A DNA stretch of 64,000 nucleotides from Voacanga thouarsii. Lineage: Eukaryota > Streptophyta > Magnoliopsida > Gentianales > Apocynaceae. Of this stretch, positions 25,036 through 34,797 are shown in pieces. The stretch is taken from contig JANUWF010001218.1 of the NCBI GenBank assembly GCA_026120185.1, forward strand, positions 2,852,001 through 2,916,000, given 5' to 3'. Every line of letters begins with the position of its first letter. The stretch's first letter is position 1. A program made the position numbers and the translations under genes. The notes beneath the pieces are model-generated. The model was not told the DNA's origin, did not search any database, and saw only the letters and a program-made list of their open reading frames with translations.

Positions 25036-25431
25036 GGGGTAATTCAGGTTGCTAGGTGGGAACTTCCCTCATGTGGTTCCTCCACTGTTGGCTCAGGGTG
25101 ATTTCGAGTAGTTCATGTTGGTCGCCCACGATTTCGCTTAGGAGGCATCTGTACAGTTCATAAGCTTTTGCTGGTAAAATAATGTAACATGGCTCAAAAG
25201 TAAACACAAAAGTGGATGTAGTGCACATAACAAGTAACATAATATATATTCATTCTCATCAAAATGCGAAGAAAGTACAAGATTTGTGTGCCAAGCACAC
25301 TATCATATCTAACATATACTGGCCAAACTGTACATGTCTAACTACATATATCTACATCTCATCCTCTTACTCCTACTCGTTATCATCATGCCTGAAACCG
25401 AATGTCCTAAGTTAGCAAAAATAGTATAGGA

Positions 25432-26013
25432 CTAGGGTGCATCAAGTCCCTCATCTCCATCCACATTAGGATGCAACCAAGCCTCTAGCTTCAAGTCTAA
25501 CACTAACTCCTCCTCGAACTCCTTGACCACAGGTATCTCCACCTCAGGTACCTCCTGATCGTCTCCTATCTCGACAACTTCTAATCCTGGCATCTCCTCC
25601 TCTAACACTCCCAGAACATCTCCACGAAATACCTCCTCATCAACTTCAGACAATACTGCATCATTGAGGATACTGTCCTCCTCATCATCATCCTGATGGT
25701 GTGGATTAACATGGCCATCAGTATGGTCAGAATCGTCGCTTAGCTCTCCTACATGGCTATGTGGTGATGACGTCCTCTCGAGAGTAGGTGTTCTTTCTAG
25801 AATAATATCTCGTATAAATGGTGGAACAATGGGTACTGTCGGGTCAAACCTTCTCCGGGCGAGACAAGGTGCATGACAATGGCCAGGGTTGGGTCCTGTC
25901 AACGTGAAACTTCCCGGCATATCTACTTGGTAGATCGTCCTAATCTTTCTAGGTTTCTTCACACCTGAACTCTCACACGTCTCTTTCGTCCCATCATTAC
26001 TGCGATCATCCAT
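25432..26013 (-). CDS. Pre-gag acidic ORF of element C (193 aa), unknown function
   Basis: An intact frame starts about 90 bp after the primer-binding site and ends before gag. The N-terminus is basic (about residues 7-27, including KKPRKIRT); the rest is strongly acidic, with DDSDHTDG, HHQDDDEEDS and many Glu/Asp/Val repeats. LEVVEIGDD (144-152) and VEIPVVKEFEEE (158-169) have the hydrophobic-then-acidic pattern of SUMO-interacting motifs, though less canonical than in Tekay-E. No transmembrane or signal segment is seen. It keeps an open frame while this element's gag and pol are broken. The same position in Tekay-E and Tekay-B holds an ORF of similar character, so I treat it as a family accessory gene; function is inference. 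Confidence 0.6.
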   Translation of the reverse strand: MDDRSNDGTKETCESSGVKKPRKIRTIYQVDMPGSFTLTGPNPGHCHAPCLARRRFDPTVPIVPPFIRDIILERTPTLERTSSPHSHVGELSDDSDHTDGHVNPHHQDDDEEDSILNDAVLSEVDEEVFRGDVLGVLEEEMPGLEVVEIGDDQEVPEVEIPVVKEFEEELVLDLKLEAWLHPNVDGDEGLDAP

Positions 26014-26104
26014 TAGGCGCTTGCATTTACCATCCCTACCTGCATACCTACGAGAAGGGTTCTATCAATTCCTATGACGATACCACAGTTCTATGATAAC
26101 TATA

Positions 26105-26115
26105 CTCTGATACCA
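26105..26115 (-). promoter_or_regulatory. Primer-binding site (initiator tRNA-Met type) of element C
   Basis: Minus-strand TGGTATCAGAG lies two bases inside the LTR end at 26118. This is the standard plant primer site complementary to initiator tRNA-Met. Confidence 0.9.
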
Positions 26116-26117
26116 AT

Positions 26118-26250
26118 TGTAATACCCCTATTAAAAGTAACAGCGAAAGCATACCAAAATCGGGTATCGCCACGTCCAGTTACCCAGACAAGGGGTCTTT
26201 ATAACGAATAACCAACAGAATAAAATCAAGGCCCAAACTGGTACAACCAA

Positions 26251-26286
<36 letters not shown>

Positions 26287-27511
26287 GGAAGTCTTGTACA
26301 AACATCCTCCATGCTACAACAAAAATAAGATATATAAAGAGAGGAGAAAATAAAGGACCTAAACTGTTGTCACTGTAGTATTGTCTTTCTATCCGTAGAT
26401 CTTCCCAACTCTGGATCCTGCAAAATAGTAAGATAAAAGACACGTGTGAGTGATAAATCACCTAGTGAGTTCCATGTATGCTCGTGCTTTATAAAATAAA
26501 TAAAGTAAAGTAATGTTGCATTTTGTCTCAAAACTACTAAAATCAATTCTAAAACTCTCTAAAGAAGAGTTTGTTCAAAACTCAATCACTTTTGGAAAAT
26601 TGTGTTTTAATTTTAAATCATTATCCTAATTTTGAAATTTATCTAAACTTTTCCAACAGAAGGTCAGCCTGCATGCAAAACTCACAAGCTTTGCCTTCAG
26701 TGCCACATCTCATTATGCTTAGACCACAGCCTACAGTACTCGATCGCGTATAGCCGAAAAGGTAAGTACACCACAGCGTACTAACAAGAATAAATAATAA
26801 GTATACCATAACATACTAAGCGTACCGCAGCACACTAAATCTTTTACTTGTCACCATAAGCCAGGGGTCCCAATCCTAACGTTAATCACCATTGAGGCAG
26901 CAAAGAGTCAGACGCTGCCGAGTGTTCTTACCCGGCATTTAGCGAACGACTTACAAACAACATGCTCGCAGGTATAAGGCAATTGTTAGGTACTAAATAA
27001 CTAGTCAAGAAGACTTATCTCAATGTCATATCGCCTTGTTTGGAGTAAGACAAACCCAAAACTAGCTAGGTTACTTGGGGTTGTCTATCTCTAACATAAG
27101 TTAGTACAAAGATCAAAGTTCTTGCTGAGTACTCAACGTCACCAATACCAACCCCATGATCAGGCTAGAATAAGGGTATTTGAATGGTAATTTAAAGAGT
27201 TGTTCATGATTGTGAAGAAAGATAGTAGAATTGGGATAAAAATGGAGTAAAACGTTAAAGAAAATGGATTATGATTGTTTTTTAACATTAATGTTGATTG
27301 CATGTTATTTTTAGAAGAACTCAATGACTTTCTTGAACCTGAAAACCTGAAGAATTAAGCTACTTTGAAGGAAAAATGAAGTGGATTAAAGGTTATATAG
27401 GTATTATAAATCAAGAAAAACAAGTAGGTGAAGCTGTTTTGTAAAAATGGATTAAAAATCAAAAAAATACTGGGGCTATTTTTGCCCTATATTATGTCAT
27501 GGGAACAGGAC
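26118..27511 (-). repeat. Element C 5' LTR, part, interrupted by Tekay-B
   Basis: The LTR end (minus sense) is AATAGGGGTATTACA at 26118. Going right it holds TTATAAAGACCCCTTGTC (minus sense, near 26200), a TA microsatellite at about 26253-26283 and the palindrome core at 27126-27135. It stops at 27511 without a TG/CA end, where Tekay-B begins; the remainder should lie beyond the right edge. I see no gene in it. Confidence 0.75.
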
Positions 27512-27680
27512 TGTAATACCCCATTTAAAACCACCTTTATTATATAGGAAAAGTCATGGATGTTGTAACATTTTATATGAAATTTGATAACTTGAACCAT
27601 TTTCAGGGGTATATATGATCTATGAGGTGGCTAATTCATGAATTTATTTACTTTGATATAATTGTCAGAGGACTATTTAA

Positions 27681-27962
27681 ACAAGAGTAGTTGTAGTCTA
27701 ATGGTTAAAGCTTGGTGTTTGTTTCTTGGTGAACTTGAGCTTTTGTTTTATGAGTATTATTATAAAGGAAATGGAGTAAGTAAGTGGGAATTAAGGGAAT
27801 TTGATAGAGGAATATTTAAACAAGAGTTGTTGTGGTGTAATGGTTGAAGCTAGAGTTATTGTGGTTTAATGATTAAGTGGTTTAGTGGTTGAAACAAGAG
27901 TTGTTGCTGTTTAGTGATTGAAGCTTGGTGTTTAATACTTGGTTACTTGAGTTCAAATCCCA
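27681..27962 (+). repeat. Tandemly repeated tRNA-like modules in Tekay-B LTR
   Basis: Four degenerate copies of ACAAGAGTTGTTGTGGTTTA followed by ATGGTT-AAGC begin near 27681, 27820, 27852 and 27893. The last ends with TTGAGTTCAAATCCCAAC, a good B-box match. The other Tekay LTRs have a single copy. Confidence 0.6.
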
Positions 27963-28323
27963 ACTCTTGCAAACCTTTCCATGCTTGTTTCTCAAAGTTC
28001 TCCTAAGCTAAAAAAAAAAACCAGTCACACACACACTCACAAAAATTCTATCAACCTTGTCCTCCAATGTTCTCTTGTTTTAGCTAAAACAACAACACAA
28101 AAAATGCATCATCCTTTTTCTCCAAATTTCAGACAACACAAGAACCAAAAGACAGCTTCTTTTCTCATCTTTTCCTCCCTTATTTCAGCCACAATAACAA
28201 ACAGAAAACAGCCACAAAAAACCAACCCTAAACCTCTCTTAAACTTTGCTGGAATTCAGCTACAACAAAAAGGACAAAAGCTGTCATTTTTTCCCTCTTG
28301 TGATCAAGCGACTAAAGCAATAT

Positions 28324-28328
28324 CAAAC
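28324..28328. repeat. Target-site duplication AAACT (pairs with 49389-49393)
   Basis: Identical 5-mers flank copia-D although 21 kb now separate them. This proves that 28329-49388 is one insertion. Confidence 0.92.
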
Positions 28329-30048
28329 TTGTAAGGTATCTCATGCCTATCATATATGGCACAGTGGAAAGAATAAGAACAAGATACCATCCCAGGATCC
28401 GTATACGTGTGGAAAACAAGACATAAAGAGAAGAAGATCACCTTTCTAGTGAGTCCTTGTTGTTAAAATTTTTTCTTTCTCTACTGAGGTGCAATCCAGT
28501 AATCCTCTTGATCAAACACCATGAGAGTTGAATGTCCAACCACTACAATCACAGTGTGTGATTATTTCTAACAGAAATCCACACAGAGGATCACTCTCAA
28601 GCACCAAAATGTTTCTGTGCTAGAAAAAACCAAGAATGGCGGCTAGGGTTTTGATGAAGAACAACGAGATAGAGAGAAGAGAAGGGAGTTGTGTGTGCCC
28701 TAGGGTTTTGGAGTTATTTTCGTGAATCTTCTAGTTTTAGGAATCGTGCATATATCCTATATATCACGGAAAAATCCTGCTGAAAATACTCTATCTGAGA
28801 ATTCTAAAACAATTAGAATTCTCTAATTATAATTGGAACCATCAAGTTCTCACAATTATAATTTGTCCCATAAATTATAACTAATTATAATCTGGCCACA
28901 ACAACTTCTCTTTCTCGCAATTAACCCCACTGTGTTATCAAATAACATCTTGAGTATATAATACTCTATTGTGTGTGACCTATTAGGTTTCCCAGTCAAT
29001 TAGTAGCAAACATGAATTAATCCAAACGTCTTTGAGATTAATTAGAATTAATCAAATTGATTCTAATCAGGATTGGTTTATTTCATCAATTAATATACCC
29101 ATATCCCCAGATCATGAGTGGTATCTAGCAACACATCATGACTACCTAAAAGTCCAGGAAATCAAGTGGCTTAACATAAACCCTTCAATAATAAACTACA
29201 GTGCAATTAACTCATTTCACCATACAATATCTCATTCGGTTTGGAATACAGAATTAGTGCAAACTCCCTCCAGAATGTATTAATTCTAGCCCAAATATAA
29301 TAGTACTTGTACCAGGAACCCACTACTCTAGATGTGTATCAATTGGAACTGTTTTCAATACATAGTCGCCTTGGCCAAGGACTTCTCGAGTAGTAATTCT
29401 TACAAGTGGCCGTGAGATATTCGCCCTTACTATTAAAAGTGGTGAATCCTTTATTTACCTTCTCAACTACTTTCGTTTGTCTCACAATGTACCCTATATC
29501 CATCCCATAAGCCGCCGTCGATCTGGCTCCAAAGATTAGAATCAAAGCACAATACTCAGCAAATAAAGTACCTTGGAGATCTCAAGTCTAAGAATACTTG
29601 CACGTTTGTTATATTGAGATTATATCACTGATACTAAATAGTTATCCATGTGATTATCTCATAGTTAGGTCATCCAATATACTTGTTCTATTAACAAGCA
29701 TCCACGTGTTAATTTTGAGTATCTCAATACTCACGGATATGAGAAACACCACCTGATCGAATCAGGAAGTTTAACACATGCTAGTCTTAATGCATTAATG
29801 ATGTCCTATCTCATTAATACTATTACTAGAGACTATTTAAGTACTAACACTATACAGTGTAGTAGGAATCTTATACCATGATCTCTATCATGATTTCCTT
29901 AACACAGTGTTGTAGTAGGGACTTTATCTAACTGTTATATTATACAAAAGTAAACAAAAGAAACTGTAAGATAAATAACGCCTTTTATTAAATAAAATGT
30001 GTCATATACAATGTACAAGTTATTGTCTCTAGGGCATAACACTAAACA
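28329..30048 (-). repeat. Copia-D 3' LTR (about 1.72 kb)
   Basis: In element sense it starts TGTTTAGTGTTATGCCCTAG at 30048 and ends near GAGATACCTTACA at 28329. It is similar to the LTR at 47605-49388 and the solo copies at 52011 and 58034. The GCCCTAGAG(R)CAAT start is shared with Angela-type copia elements, from memory. There is no gene; the frame 29032-29283 is chance. Confidence 0.9.
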
Positions 30049-30049
30049 A

Positions 30050-30058
30050 CTCCCACTT
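30050..30058 (-). promoter_or_regulatory. Polypurine tract of copia-D
   Basis: Minus-strand AAGTGGGAG directly before the 3' LTR start; it would prime plus-strand cDNA synthesis. The same tract precedes the copia-F LTR. Confidence 0.8.
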
Positions 30059-30061
30059 GCA

Positions 30062-31758
30062 TTAGAGCCAATCATTTATATATCTAATATCGAATGACTC
30101 AACATGCCTATCATGTTTCTTTTGGGATAGTGTTTTTGTAAGCGGGTCAGCAATGTTCTCATCCGTGGAAACTCTCTCTATCTTTACATCATTTCTGTCT
30201 ACGATCTCTCGGATCAGATGATAGCGTCGCAGTATGTGTTTGGATCATTGGTGAGACCGTGGCTCCTTTGCTTGTGCAATGGCCCCGTTATTGTCACAAT
30301 ACAGAGATATTGGACCAACAACTCTAGGAATCACACCCAGTTTCATCACGAACTTCTTGATCCAAATGGCCTCCTTAGCTGTTTTAAAAGCGACTATATA
30401 CTTAGCTTCTGTTGTAGAGTCAGCAATAGTCTCTTATTTGGAACTCTTCCAACTTATTGCCCCTCCACACGATATAAACACATAGCCAGATTGTGATTTG
30501 AAATCATCTTTGTCAGATTGAAAATTGGCATCAGTATACCCGTTTATTTTCAAATCACCTTCTCCATATACTAAGAACACATCCTTAGTCCTTCGTAAGT
30601 ACTTAAGGATATTCTTTATAGCCGTCCAATGACCCTCACCAGGGTCAGATTGGTATCTGGTCATCAAACTGAGAGCACAAGATACATCGGCCTTGTACAT
30701 ATCATAACGTACAAGATAGATCCAACTGCCGAAGTATATGGAATCTTACTCATGTGATCCCTTTCAACTTGTATCTTGGGAGACATTGACTTTGAAAGGC
30801 TTACACCATGTGACATGGGTAAGAATCCCTTTTTGGATTGATCCATGCTAAATCTCTTTAGCACTTTGTCTATGTATGTAGACTGCGAAAGACCTAGTAA
30901 CCTTTTAGATCTATCTCTATAGATCATTATTCCAAGAATATAAGTTACTTCACTAAGGTCTTTTATGGAGAATTGTTTAGACAACCAAACTTTAACCATT
31001 TTCAAGATAAGTATATCGTTTCCTATTAGCAATATGTCATCTACATAAAGTAATAAGAAAACGATTGCGCTCCCACTGACCTTCTTATATACACAAGGCT
31101 CATTCATGTTTTGAATGAAACTAAATGTTTCATCAAAATAGATGTTCCAACTCCTGAAAGCTTGGTTAAGTCCATAAATTAACCTTTATAGCTTACACAC
31201 CTTTGTACTATCATTGGATGTGAAACCCTAAAGTTGTGTCATAAATACTTCCTCAGTCAGATTTTTATTTAGGAAAGCTGTTTTCCAATCCATTTGCCAA
31301 ATATTATAATCATAATGAGCAGCAATGGCTAGGAGTGTCCTTATGGGTTTTAACATAGCTACTAGCGAGAAAGTTTTGTCATAGTCAATACCATGTTGTT
31401 GACAATAACCTTTCACCACTAGTCGTGCTTTATAGGTAACTACGTTACCATCCATGTCCGTTTTCTTCTTGAAAACCCATTTGCACCTAATTTGTTTAAT
31501 TCCTTTGGGTGGATCAACCAAAGTCCATACTTGGTTGTTATACACGAAATCCATCTCTGACTTCATGGCCTCAAGCCATTTGCTAGATTCTGAATTGTTC
31601 AAAATATCCTTGTAGATAGTAGGCTCATTTTCATCTATGAGAAATACGTCATTGTGGTCACTAATGAGAAATTCATATCTCTCAAGTGCCACACGTATCC
31701 TATTAGACCTACAAAGTTCTTGTGTAGTAGAAGGTTCATCTATTTTCTCAATAGACAT
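30062..31758 (-). pseudogene. pol: Copia-D pol: reverse transcriptase and RNase H
   Basis: Reading leftward: WLEAMKSEMDFVYNNQVWT (near 31570), [18 protein letters not shown], the RT active site YVDDILLIGN (near 31045), SIKDLSEVTYILGIMIYRD and the RNase H region WTAIKNILKYLRRTKDVF and INGYTDANF. The C-terminus NIADPLTKTLSQKKHD is followed by a stop at 30062-30064. RNase H would degrade the RNA template. Stops and shifts break the frame near 31227, 31110, 30700 and 30430. It is closely related to copia-A and gives the end of that protein that copia-A lacks. Confidence 0.9.
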
Positions 31759-33178
31759 GAGATCAGATAGTTGATACTCATTGTTTGATCTTCATGAACT
31801 TCACTAAGTTCAATTTTACTGCCACTGTCTCCTTTGAGCATGTGCTCCTTCTCTAAAAAGACAACATTCTTTGAAACAAACACTTTGTTTTCAGAGGATA
31901 GGTAAAAGTAATATCCGAAAGATTCTTTCGAATATCCCACAAACAAACACTTGCCAGACTTACTATCAAGTTTGTCTGACTCTGTCCTTTTGACAAAGGC
32001 TGGACAACCCTAAACTCGCAAGTGAGATAATTTTAGTTTCTTACCAAAGAACATCTCAAATGGGGTAGAATCAATCGATTTTATCGGAACTCTGTTTAGT
32101 ATATAAACAGAAGTCCCTAGTGTATATTCCCAAAATGATTTTAGTAGGTCTGCAGAAGCCATCATGGTTCGTACCATGTCTAGAAGGGTTCGATTCCTTC
32201 TCTCAGATATACCGTTATGTTGAGGTGTATGTGGTGGAGTCCATTAAGATAATATCCCATTATCTCTAAGATAACTCAGAAACTCTTGGCTCAAGTATTC
32301 TCCTTCTTGATCAGATCTTAGAGTCTTAATACTTTTGCCAAGTTGTTTCTCTATTTCATTCTTGAAGTCTTTGAACTTATCAAAGGCCTCAAATTTGTAT
32401 TTCATTAAATACAAATACCTGTATCATCAGAAATCATCGATAAAGGTTATGAAATAGTTATAACTTTCTCTTACTTGTATTGACATTGGGCCACATACAT
32501 CAGAATGTATGAGTTCTAATAACTCTTTGACCTGTTCTCCTTTTCCTAAAAAAAGAGTTTAGCCATTTTACCTAGTAAACTAGACTCGCATATGCCATAT
32601 AATTCATAATCAAATGACCCTAAGTCACCAAGCTTGTATAACTTAGAAATACAATTTTCGTTTACATGGCCTAAACGACAATGCCATAAGTAAGAAGTGT
32701 TAGAGTTATCTATTTTAGGTTTCTTATTTTTTATATTGAGAATTAGATTATCAAAGTCTAGAACATATAAACCATTAACCAGAGTTGCTGAACCATAATG
32801 AATATCATTCAGTGAAAAAGAACAACATTTATTCTTAAATATCAAATAAAATCTATTTAAGTCTAAACAAGCAACTGAGATAATGTTTTTCATTAAAACT
32901 GATATATAATAACAATTTTGTAATTCTAAAACTAATCTCAAAGGCAGGTTCAGCTCATATGTCCTCATAGCAAGTGCAGCAATCTTTGCCCTATTTGCAG
33001 TACATAGGTCCGGGTCGCCTTTCTCTAGCCTTCTACTGCCCTTTAGTCCCTACAAATTATTGCACAAATGAGATCCACATCTGGTATCTAATACTCATAT
33101 CCCATTTTTAAAGGCAGTATTTATCTCAATCATAAACATACCTAGAGTAAAAGTAGAAGCGTTTGCAAGCTTCTTCTT
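31759..33178 (-). pseudogene. pol: Copia-D pol: protease and integrase, heavily mutated
   Basis: Near 33100 a protease motif VLDTRCGSHLCNNL is readable (DTG normally, here DTR), followed by MRTYELNLPLRLVLELQNC. From 32968 the open stretch carries MKNIISVACLDLNRF, then the GAG-pre-integrase SYLWHCRLGHVNENC near 32680. The integrase core 32540-32150 is full of stops but retains LRSDQEGEY-like and GISERRN-like sites. Its C-terminal part, MFVGYSKESFGYYFYL, is at 31946. The changed protease loop and the stops mean no functional product. Confidence 0.82.
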
Positions 33179-33976
33179 CTACTTCTTATCCTTAATAATG
33201 TCCAAGTAGGCCTTGCAGTTGCGCCTCCAATGGCCCATCTTGCCACAATGATGGCATGGGCCCTTGGTAGCAGCTTCCTTCTTCTTCACACCACCTTTGG
33301 ACTTCATGGGAGTATTCTTCTTCTTCTTTTGAACTTTCCTCTTAGAAAAAGAAGATTCTACCATTAAAACTGCATTGAAATCCTTCTTCATGGAGGACTC
33401 CGCAGTTTTGAGAAGATTGAACAACTCAAGAATGGTGGACTCAATCTTGTTCATCTAATAGTTAATCACAAATTATGAGAAACTATTAGGTAAAGACTGT
33501 AGAATTAAGTTAATACTTAAGTCATTACCTAATGCGAACCCGAGAGATCTAAGCTTCTCTATTAAGCCTAGCATCTTCAGCCCATGATTGGCTACAGAAG
33601 AACCCTCTACCATTTTGCAATGGAATAGTTGCTTCAAGATCTCGTATCTTTCAGTTCTGGCTTGGGCGTCAAACAACTCTCGATGATGTAGTATAATCGA
33701 TTAAGCATCCATATGCTTGTGCTGTTTTTGCAGCTCGGGAGTCATGGATGCCAGCATAATACACGATGTTGTATCACTATACTTGTACCTTTTGTGGACA
33801 GTATGCTTATCAGCATGAGCATCTTGAGCTGGTGCTGGCGGAATAGGATTATCTAGCATGTAGAGCAACTTCTCTAATTTGAGAATGATTCTCAAATTTC
33901 TATATCAGTCGAGGTAGTTTGATTCGGTTAACTTATTGGTCTCTAAGATGCTATATAAGTTTAGGTTTGTAGACAT
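33179..33976 (-). pseudogene. gag: Copia-D gag with zinc knuckle
   Basis: The start ATG at 33974-33976 begins MSTNLNLYSILETNKLTESN. A TGA then replaces the Trp of the conserved LDWYRNLRIILK block. Further parts are KHMDA, RTERYEILKQLFHCKMVEG, LIEKLRSLGFALG and, at the end, the nucleocapsid knuckle CHHCGKMGHWRRNC (CX2CX4HX4C) near 33205-33245. This is the usual copia gag, which packages element RNA in cytoplasmic particles. Stops near 33935, 33701, 33473 and 33454 inactivate it. Confidence 0.88.
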
Positions 33977-34797
33977 GATGCAAGTGACCTAGATGTAAAG
34001 ATAGTGAGGATTAGCTACTGTATATACACATGAAATGAAAATAATTAGGACATTAATTAAACACTTTTTTACTCCACTATTTTACTCAAACCAATAGCCT
34101 CCACTACTGATTTGGGAAAGCCCATTGGAAGCTTTCCTAGTGGATTGGTATCCAAGTTCCTCAAGAATAACCTTGGGTTTGCCCAACAAGGCACCCTTGA
34201 GTTCATTGGTAGGTATCAAATACTAATTACATCGTGTGTAATTACCGGATCATTGAGTGATTAACAACTTTCAATCTTAAACCTTTTGGGCTACCTCAAC
34301 TTTTCCTCTAAATTTCTTTATGCTTGAGTTTGCCCAATCGGGATAAAGAATTTAGTTAAACCCAACCCATTAATTAGGAATTTAATTCCATCGCTTGAAC
34401 ATGCCCGATATCAAGTAGGCTTGGGTTTGCCCAGTAACTTGGTCTCGAAAAAGTACTCTCATTATTACTATATTAACAGACGGAATTAGGTTTAATATTA
34501 ATTAAGGGATTTGTTCCTTTTAGTGATTTCAATAAATGACATACATAAAAATCAATAAATCACATAATTGATAATCATGGAAATAAAGAAATTACGTGGT
34601 ATGGTATGAACTTTACCCTAAATTAATTTCTTTGAACCATAAAAGAAATTAATATAGTTAACTATATATGTTCATGCATAATTTAAGTAGAAGGTCTTAC
34701 ATTCTTGCCTTATTTTGGTTGTCATCTCCAAAATAAAATAATTCTATTTCTATCTAACCTATGTAAACTAATTACATAATTTCCTAAAGAGAGAAAA
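33977..34797 (-). other. Copia-D leader, gag-proximal part
   Basis: Non-coding leader between the interrupting Tekay-E and gag. It contains three copies of a short self-complementary motif, TTGGGTTTGCCCAA at 34173-34186, with variants at 34324-34337 and 34421-34434. With 46653-47590 the whole leader is about 1.75 kb, the long-leader layout of BARE/Angela-type elements. Confidence 0.65.
34793..34797. repeat. Target-site duplication GAAAA (pairs with 46648-46652)
   Basis: Identical 5-mers directly flank the two outer LTR ends of Tekay-E. Confidence 0.9.

Larger units (their letters stand above)
27512..28328 (+). repeat. Tekay-B 5' LTR, first part
   Basis: It begins TGTAATACCCC at 27512 and is cut at 28328 by copia-D, whose AAACT duplication lets it continue at 49394. 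The total LTR is about 2.7 kb, shorter than its ~4.2 kb relatives. Between 27681 and 27962 it contains several copies of the tRNA-like A-box motif. Confidence 0.85.

Noticed and set aside
30218..30496. Plus-strand frames of 92 and 68 codons
   Set aside because: They are antisense shadows of the copia-D RNase H gene.
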